The position numbers and the translations under genes are program-made. The notes beneath the pieces were generated by a model. That model was given only the letters and a program-made list of their open reading frames with translations. It searched no databases and was not told where the DNA came from. From Caballeronia concitans (lineage in GTDB: Bacteria; Pseudomonadota; Gammaproteobacteria; Burkholderiales; Burkholderiaceae): 64,000 nt of DNA. Each line of letters starts with the position of its first letter. The first letter of the stretch is position 1. Positions 57,789-64,000 of the stretch are shown here, piece by piece. The DNA lies in the NCBI RefSeq assembly GCF_001544615.1, contig NZ_FCNV02000001.1, positions 124,001 to 188,000 on the forward strand, written 5' to 3'.

Positions 57789-59743
57789 TGAGCCGCCGTC
57801 GTGCTGGATGCCGCTTCGCCACCGGCGCTCTTGCCGCGACGTCCAAGCCCGCGCTTGAGGTGCACCATGAGCAACGAAATCGCGGCCGGCGTGATACCCG
57901 AAATGCGCGACGCCTGCCCTATCGTTTCCGGTCGATGCTGCGACAGCTTTTGACGCGCCTCAAAGGAGAGCCCGCGCACTTCGCTGTAGTCGATTCCCTC
58001 GGGCAAGCGCGTGTTTTCTTGCGCTCCGTTGCGGACGATCTCATCGGCTTGTCGATCGATATAGCCTTGGTACTTCACGCCGATCTCGATTTGCTCTTTG
58101 ATCTGCGCGAGCAACACCGGATCGTCGGCGAGCTGCGCTTCCGGAGCGCACTCGCCACCGCGCAGCGCGCAGATTCCATCGTACGAAACCCCGGGACGTC
58201 GAAGCAGATCGGCCAAGCTGTATTCGTGATCGATCGGCTTTCCGAGAAGCACTGTCGCCTCTTCTGCCGAGAGCGTTTTCGGATTCACCCAAGTCGAGCG
58301 CAAACGCTCTGTTTCACGTGAAACAGCGTCGCGCTTTCGGCTGAAGGCGTCCCAGCGCACATCGTCGATGACGCCGAGCTCGCGGCCGATTTCCGTCAAG
58401 CGCATGTCAGCGTTGTCTTCGCGCAGAGAAAGGCGGTATTCCGCTCGGCTCGTGAACATGCGGTATGGCTCGGAGACGCCGCGCGTCACGAGGTCATCGA
58501 CCAGCACGCCGAGATACGCCTGATCGCGACGTGGTGACCACGCGTCCTTGCCTCGCACCTGCAATCCTGCATTAATCCCGGCCACCAGCCCTTGCGCCGC
58601 CGCCTCTTCATAGCCGGTCGTGCCGTTGATCTGCCCGGCGAAGAACAGCCCGCCAATCGCCTTCGTTTCTAGCGACGCCTTGAGCGCGCGCGGATCGAAG
58701 TAATCGTATTCGATCGCGTAGCCAGGCCGCAGGATGTGCGCGTGCTCGAGCCCACGCATCGAACGCACGAGTTCCAACTGAACGTCGAAGGGCAGGCTCG
58801 TGGAGATGCCATTGGGATAAAACTCGTTCGTAGTCAGCCCTTCTGGCTCAAGAAAGATCTGATGTGCGTCCTTCGAGGCGAATCGATGAATCTTGTCCTC
58901 GATGGACGGGCAATACCGCGGCCCGACGCCTTCGATCACGCCGGTATACATCGGCGACCGATCCAACCCTGAGCGAATGATGTCGTGCGTCTGCGTATTC
59001 GTATGCGTGACCCAGCACGGCATCTGATGCGGATGCTGCTCGACGCGACCCAGGAACGAGAAAACGGGAATAGGATCGAGGTCGCCCGGCTGCTCCTCCA
59101 GCTTGGAGAAATCGATGGTGCGGCCGTCGATTCGCGGCGGCGTGCCCGTTTTGAGCCGGCCTTGCGGCAGCTTCAACTCTTTGAGTCGAGCCGAGAGCGA
59201 TACAGCGGCAGGATCGCCCGCACGGCCACCAACGTAGTTGTTCAGGCCCACGTGAATCTTGCCGTCGAGGAATGTGCCGGCGGTCAGCACGACGGCGCGG
59301 GCGCGGAAGCGCAGCCCGACCTGTGTCACAGCGCCGACGACGCGATCGCCTTCGACGATCAGATCATCGACTGCTTGCTGGAAGAGCCACAGATTCGGCT
59401 GATTTTCGAGCCGATGCCGAATCGCCTGCTTATAGAGCAGCCGGTCAGCCTGCGCGCGCGTGGCCCGCACTGCCGGCCCCTTCGACGAATTCAGGATTCG
59501 GAACTGGATGCCCGACTCGTCCGTCGCGGCTGCCATGGCGCCGCCGAGCGCATCGACTTCCTTGACCAAATGGCCCTTGCCGATGCCGCCAATCGACGGA
59601 TTGCAGCTCATCTGGCCCAGCGTCTCGATATTGTGGGTCAAAAGGAGGGTTGTACAGCCCATTCGAGCGGACGCGAGGGCCGCCTCTGTGCCTGCGTGAC
59701 CGCCGCCAACGACGATTACATCGAATTCTGTGGGATAAAGCAT
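57785..59743 (-). CDS. mnmG: tRNA uridine-5-carboxymethylaminomethyl modification enzyme MnmG (GidA)
   Basis: MnmG, with MnmE, installs cmnm5 at wobble U34 of tRNA. The 652-residue FAD protein starts [20 protein letters not shown] (ATG 59743) with the dinucleotide motif [10 protein letters not shown]. It also carries [20 protein letters not shown] and [21 protein letters not shown] longer upstream open frame is non-conserved and contains the parS palindrome. Length is standard (625-660). A perfect parS lies inside the coding region at 58310-58325. It is likely the first gene of the mnmG-rsmG-parAB transcript. Confidence 0.96.
   Translation of the reverse strand: MLYPTEFDVIVVGGGHAGTEAALASARMGCTTLLLTHNIETLGQMSCNPSIGGIGKGHLVKEVDALGGAMAAATDESGIQFRILNSSKGPAVRATRAQADRLLYKQAIRHRLENQPNLWLFQQAVDDLIVEGDRVVGAVTQVGLRFRARAVVLTAGTFLDGKIHVGLNNYVGGRAGDPAAVSLSARLKELKLPQGRLKTGTPPRIDGRTIDFSKLEEQPGDLDPIPVFSFLGRVEQHPHQMPCWVTHTNTQTHDIIRSGLDRSPMYTGVIEGVGPRYCPSIEDKIHRFASKDAHQIFLEPEGLTTNEFYPNGISTSLPFDVQLELVRSMRGLEHAHILRPGYAIEYDYFDPRALKASLETKAIGGLFFAGQINGTTGYEEAAAQGLVAGINAGLQVRGKDAWSPRRDQAYLGVLVDDLVTRGVSEPYRMFTSRAEYRLSLREDNADMRLTEIGRELGVIDDVRWDAFSRKRDAVSRETERLRSTWVNPKTLSAEEATVLLGKPIDHEYSLADLLRRPGVSYDGICALRGGECAPEAQLADDPVLLAQIKEQIEIGVKYQGYIDRQADEIVRNGAQENTRLPEGIDYSEVRGLSFEARQKLSQHRPETIGQASRISGITPAAISLLMVHLKRGLGRRGKSAGGEAASSTTAAQ
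58310..58325. other. parS centromere site 1, inside mnmG
   Basis: TGTTTCACGTGAAACA, the universal ParB-binding palindrome, is present without mismatch within the mnmG coding sequence. It is read as codons for the VSRET part of the protein, so the centromere is embedded in a gene. ParB is encoded 2 kb downstream. Confidence 0.95.
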
Positions 59744-59792
59744 TGGGATTTCGTGTGCGAACGACACGAACCTGAAGATGGAATATCGCAGG

Positions 59793-59798
59793 ATTATA
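59793..59798 (-). promoter_or_regulatory. Possible -10 (TATAAT) of mnmG
   Basis: An exact TATAAT on the minus strand lies 50 bp upstream of the mnmG ATG. The -35 at 17-18 bp is poor, so the promoter call is tentative. Confidence 0.4.
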
Positions 59799-59840
59799 TA
59801 GGCTTCCGCTACGCTCGATTCGTCTCGCCTCGCGCGGACG

Positions 59841-59874
59841 AAAAAAATGGCGTGTTTCACGTGAAACACGCCAT
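59841..59874 (-). terminator. parS centromere site 2, forming the intrinsic terminator of the liv operon
   Basis: A perfect parS TGTTTCACGTGAAACA lies at 59853-59868. It is extended by flanking ATGGCG and CGCCAT into a perfect 28-bp palindrome (59847-59874). On the minus strand the palindrome is followed immediately by seven T residues (complement of 59841-59847). It thus has the form of an intrinsic terminator, 25 bp past the livF stop. One element appears to serve as ParB site and as terminator. Confidence 0.85.
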
Positions 59875-59898
59875 CCAAAAACGACGGGCCGGGCTCGA

Positions 59899-60648
59899 TT
59901 AAGCGGCTTTCTTTGCCAAGCCGAGATAGGTCTCGATGACCTTGGGGTTGTGCTGCAGGTCGTCCGCCTTGCCCTCGAGCGCAAATTCGCCCGTCTCGAG
60001 CACGTAACCGTAGTCGGAAATTTGCAACGCGGCCCGGGCGTTTTGCTCGATGAGCAGCGTCGCCACACCCGTCTGCCTGAGCGCGCTGATAATGTGGAAT
60101 ATCTCCTTCACGATCAGCGGCGCGAGTCCAAGACTCGGCTCATCCAGCATCAGCAACTGCGGCTTGCCCATCAGCGCGCGCCCTACTGCCAGCATTTGCC
60201 GTTCACCGCCCGACAGCGTGCCCGCCGCCTGCTCCCGACGCTCCTTCAGTCGTGGAAAGAGTTCGAAGACGTGATCGAGCTGGTCGAGGAAATTGCGCTC
60301 ACCGGCGCGCTTCCGTCGATACGCGCCCAGCACGAGATTATCCTCAACGGTCATTGAAGCAAAAAGCTCTCGCTTTTCCGGGACCAGACACATTCCACGT
60401 GCGACACGGCGTTCGATGGCAACCGCCGATACGTCATCGCCCAAGTACCGAACGCTGCCCTTCGCATGCCCCGTATGCGGCAACGCGCCCATGATCGCGT
60501 TCAGCAGGGTCGATTTGCCCGCGCCGTTCGGCCCGATAACCGACACGATTTGCCCTGCGCCGACCTCCAGCTTCGCGTCGTGCAATGCCTCGACCTTGCC
60601 GTATCGCACGGACAAGCCGGTTACTTCCAGAATCGATCCGCTCATCAT
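59899..60648 (-). CDS. livF: Branched-chain amino-acid ABC transporter ATPase LivF
   Basis: LivF is one of the two ATPases powering the LIV transporter. The 249-residue product has Walker [21 protein letters not shown], the ABC signature [20 protein letters not shown] and Walker [14 protein letters not shown]. The ATG at 60648 overlaps the livG stop by 4 bp (ATGA). The parS-terminator follows it. Length is typical of LivF (about 235-250). Confidence 0.95.
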   Translation of the reverse strand: MMSGSILEVTGLSVRYGKVEALHDAKLEVGAGQIVSVIGPNGAGKSTLLNAIMGALPHTGHAKGSVRYLGDDVSAVAIERRVARGMCLVPEKRELFASMTVEDNLVLGAYRRKRAGERNFLDQLDHVFELFPRLKERREQAAGTLSGGERQMLAVGRALMGKPQLLMLDEPSLGLAPLIVKEIFHIISALRQTGVATLLIEQNARAALQISDYGYVLETGEFALEGKADDLQHNPKVIETYLGLAKKAA

Positions 60649-62417
60649 TCCACCCCGCCCAAGTACGCTTCGAGAACCGCCGGATCTTTTTGGACTTCCT
60701 CCGGCAAGCCTTCCGCGATCTTCGTTCCGAACTCCATCACGACGAGCCGATCCGTCAGATTCATCACGAAGTCCATGTCGTGCTCGACGAGCAAAATGCT
60801 CATGCCTTCCGCGCGCAGTTTGCGCAGCAAGTCGGCGAGCTGCTGCTTCTCTTGATATCGAAGACCCGCAGCCGGTTCGTCGAGCAGCAACAGCGTCGGG
60901 TCACAGCAAAGCGCACGCGCAATCTCAAGAATGCGCTGCTGGCCGAGCGCGAGACTGCCCGCCTCGCTGTACATATGTTTTTCCAAGCCGACGCGTGTGA
61001 TCTGCTTCGCCGCTTCCGACATCAGCCGCGCTTCTTCCGCCGCGTTCAGCCGCGCGATGCTGCGCCACACGCCCGTGTTCCCCCGCAAATGCGCGCCGAT
61101 GGCCACGTTCTCCAGCACGCTCATCCCCGGCAGCATTTTGACGTGCTGGAACGTCCGCCCGATGCCGCGCTTCACGATCATCCGCGATGTCAGCTTTTCG
61201 ATGCGTTCGCCGTGAAAAGTGATCGCGCCGCTCGTCGCCTGCAGGACGCCGGTGACAAGATTGAACGTGGTCGACTTGCCCGCACCGTTCGGACCGATCA
61301 GGCCGATGATCTCCCCTGCTTTGACATCGAAGCTCACGTCGTTGACCGCGACGAGGCCGCCGAACTGCTTGCGCGCCTTGTCGACGATCAGCAGCGGCTC
61401 GCCCGCCGACGGTTTGCTGCGCTGCGGCAACGGTTCTCCGTGATCCGGCACATGCGCGCGCGTCCCACGCGGGAACAGTCGCGCGACGAACGGCCATACG
61501 CCCTGTCGCGCGTACTGCAGAAGCAGCACCATGACGACGCCGAACACGATGATCTCGAAATTGCCGTTCGCGCCGATCAGCTTGGGAAGCAGCGTCTGCA
61601 GGTAGTCCTGCAGCACGGTGAGGATCGTCGCGCCCAGAATCGCACCCCAAACATGCGATACACCGCCGACCACCGCCATGAACAGGAACTCGATGCCGTG
61701 GTTCAGCCCGAATGGCGTCGGATTCACCGCGCGCTGCAAATGCGCGTAGAGGAAGCCGGAGATGGCCGCGAGAACCGCCGCGTAGATGAAGATCACGACG
61801 CGCATCCACGCCGTGTTGACGCCCATCGCTTCCGCCATGACGCCGCCGCCGCGAAGCGCGCGGATTGCGCGGCCCGGTCGACTATTAAGCAGATTCTGAA
61901 CAGAGACCACCGCCAGCAGCACGACGACCCAGATCAGGTAGTAGATGCTGCGGCCCGATTCGAGCTGCCAGCCGAACAGGTTCAGCACGGGAATGCCGTT
62001 GATGCCGTCGTACTTGCCGAGCAGTTCCATATTCCCGAACAGATAGAACAGCGACAGCCCCCACGCAATGGTGCCGAGCGGTAGAAAGTGGCCTGAAAGC
62101 CGCATCGTGATAAGACCGAGCAGCAGCGCGATGAAGGCCGTTAGCACGACGCCCGCTATCAGCGCGAGCCAGGGCGAGATGCCGAAGCTCGTCGTCAGGA
62201 ACGCGGTCGCATACGCGCCGACGCCGACGAACGCCGCCTGCCCGAAGCTCGTCATGCCGCCGATGCCCGTCAGCAGCACGAGGCCGATCGCGACGATCGA
62301 ATAGAGGCCGATGTAGTTCAGCAGCGTGATCCAGTACTCCGGCACCGAAACCGGCCCCGGCAACACGGGCAACGCGAATACGACCAGCAAGAAGACCCAG
62401 AAAAGTCGGAATTTCAT
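60645..62417 (-). CDS. Fused LivM permease-LivG ATPase of the branched-chain amino-acid ABC transporter
   Basis: The 590-residue protein joins a LivM-type permease (residues about 1-330, around nine TM helices, with [20 protein letters not shown]) and a LivG-type ATPase (about 345-590: Walker [21 protein letters not shown], the Walker [21 protein letters not shown], and ARALCCDPT). The two are usually separate genes of about 300 and 255 residues. ATG 62417 has GAGGAGTAATCCG upstream and lies 4 bp after the livH stop. A short polar linker (about residues 318-345) joins the halves. It pairs with LivH and LivF. Confidence 0.9.
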   Translation of the reverse strand: MKFRLFWVFLLVVFALPVLPGPVSVPEYWITLLNYIGLYSIVAIGLVLLTGIGGMTSFGQAAFVGVGAYATAFLTTSFGISPWLALIAGVVLTAFIALLLGLITMRLSGHFLPLGTIAWGLSLFYLFGNMELLGKYDGINGIPVLNLFGWQLESGRSIYYLIWVVVLLAVVSVQNLLNSRPGRAIRALRGGGVMAEAMGVNTAWMRVVIFIYAAVLAAISGFLYAHLQRAVNPTPFGLNHGIEFLFMAVVGGVSHVWGAILGATILTVLQDYLQTLLPKLIGANGNFEIIVFGVVMVLLLQYARQGVWPFVARLFPRGTRAHVPDHGEPLPQRSKPSAGEPLLIVDKARKQFGGLVAVNDVSFDVKAGEIIGLIGPNGAGKSTTFNLVTGVLQATSGAITFHGERIEKLTSRMIVKRGIGRTFQHVKMLPGMSVLENVAIGAHLRGNTGVWRSIARLNAAEEARLMSEAAKQITRVGLEKHMYSEAGSLALGQQRILEIARALCCDPTLLLLDEPAAGLRYQEKQQLADLLRKLRAEGMSILLVEHDMDFVMNLTDRLVVMEFGTKIAEGLPEEVQKDPAVLEAYLGGVE

Positions 62418-62421
62418 CGGA

Positions 62422-63477
<1,056 letters not shown>

Positions 63478-63534
63478 ACTTCCTCTTTGAGCTTCCTGAA
63501 AAACCTGGAGGGCCGCGAGAGCCCGTGGAACATG

Positions 63535-63565
63535 GGAAAAGCGGCGCACCATCGGCGCGCCGCTT
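63535..63565 (-). terminator. Stem-loop between livK and livH (attenuating terminator)
   Basis: AAGCGGCGC (63539-63547) and GCGCCGCTT (63557-63565) pair across a 9-base loop; on the minus strand TTTTCCC follows. A partial terminator here would allow more binding protein than permease, as is common for liv operons. Confidence 0.65.
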
Positions 63566-63621
63566 CCCTATCTTGAAAATGGGAGGCGAGGACGCTCACG
63601 CACGACCACGCCTCGCACGGC

Positions 63622-64000
63622 TTAGTCGTTCAGCAGCTTCCACTTGCCGTCGACGATCTGCACCATCACGCGTGCGCGATTGTCGAAGCCGTTGTGATCG
63701 TTCGTCGTGGTGTTCATGATGCCGTGCGCGACCGGCAGGTCCTTCAGGTTCTCGAGCGCGGCGCGCAGCGCCTCGCGGAACTCGGGCGTGCCCGGCTGCG
63801 CTTTCTTCAGCGCCTCGGGGATGGCGCGCGCGAGCATCTGACCGGCATCCCACGCGTGACCGCCGAACGTCGACAGTGATCCCGCGCCGTTGGCCTTCTC
63901 GTACGCGTCCTTGTATGCCGCCGACGACTTTTTCACCGGATTGCTGTCCGGCAGTTGCTCGGTGACAAGCACGGGACCCGCCGGCAGGATTTCGCCTTCG
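63622..64000 (-). CDS. Branched-chain amino-acid ABC transporter binding protein (partial)
   Basis: Only the C-terminal 125 residues are in the window; the gene runs off the right edge. The end is PVLVTEQLPDSNPVKKSSAA ... IVDGKWKLLND, a Peripla_BP_6 domain C-terminus. FGGHAWDAGQMLARAIPEAL matches the Leu/Ile/Val-binding protein fold. It lies 145 bp upstream of livH, so it is the first visible gene of the liv operon. The N-terminus and signal peptide cannot be judged. Confidence 0.85.
   Translation of the reverse strand, partial: EGEILPAGPVLVTEQLPDSNPVKKSSAAYKDAYEKANGAGSLSTFGGHAWDAGQMLARAIPEALKKAQPGTPEFREALRAALENLKDLPVAHGIMNTTTNDHNGFDNRARVMVQIVDGKWKLLND

Overview
The window is high-GC, gene-dense DNA from the primary chromosome of a flagellated betaproteobacterium. 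It is most likely Burkholderia sensu lato (Burkholderia, Paraburkholderia or Caballeronia). The evidence is the flgBCDEFGHI / flgAMN / flhBA layout, the unc (atp) operon next to mnmG-rsmG-parA-parB, two perfect 16-bp parS sites, a trifunctional PutA, and a glycine-riboswitch-controlled gcvTHP-sdaA cluster. mnmG, rsmG, parAB and parS together place the window close to a chromosomal replication origin. No dnaA, dnaN or rRNA is present, so oriC itself is not shown to be inside. The genus call is inference.

Layout. (1) 1-12.1 kb is flagellar: flgB to flgI runs left on the minus strand and is cut by the left edge, while flgA, flgM, flgN, flhB and flhA run right. flgM has a textbook sigma-28 promoter. 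(2) 12.1-13.0 kb is an AT-richer orphan gene, convergent with flhA. (3) 13.1-20.7 kb is a minus-strand glycine cluster led by a consensus sigma-70 promoter and a tandem glycine riboswitch: gcvT, gcvH, gcvP, an alginate-lyase-like secreted protein, and sdaA. (4) 20.8-25.8 kb holds a small repeat protein, a Gfo/Idh/MocA oxidoreductase, the Rep helicase, a di-haem cytochrome c and tRNA-Arg(CCG). (5) 26.0-29.4 kb is fliA-flhG-flhF on the minus strand, split from flhBA by about 14 kb and in inverted orientation. (6) 29.7-33.6 kb holds a thiamine-diphosphate enzyme, a PepSY-like protein, a cytochrome b561 and a branched-chain amino-acid binding protein. (7) 33.6-43.7 kb holds putA with an apparent autoregulatory operator, a one-TM small protein, priA, a DnaA-box-bearing spacer, hemE, a PheC-like periplasmic protein and an HSL-type hydrolase. 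(8) 43.7-44.3 kb lacks a gene but ends in a strong terminator, suggesting a small RNA. (9) 44.3-46.1 kb is an acyl-CoA synthetase. (10) 46.3-59.7 kb is, in transcription order on the minus strand, mnmG, rsmG, parA, parB, an SLC13-like transporter and atpIBEFHAGDC. (11) 59.9-64 kb is a branched-chain amino-acid ABC operon (livK, livH, a fused livM-livG, livF). Its intrinsic terminator is built on one of the parS sites.

How the genes work together. The flagellar genes encode rod, hook, ring and export-gate parts plus the FliA/FlgM switch. The glycine cluster senses glycine and can route it through cleavage and serine deamination to pyruvate. PutA probably represses itself until proline is present. 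ParA/ParB with the two parS sites segregate the chromosome. I found no CRISPR array, integrase, transposase or recognisable multi-gene defence system. The items most worth following are the candidate sRNA, the parS-terminator overlap, the flagellar rearrangement with its orphan gene, and the fused LivMG.
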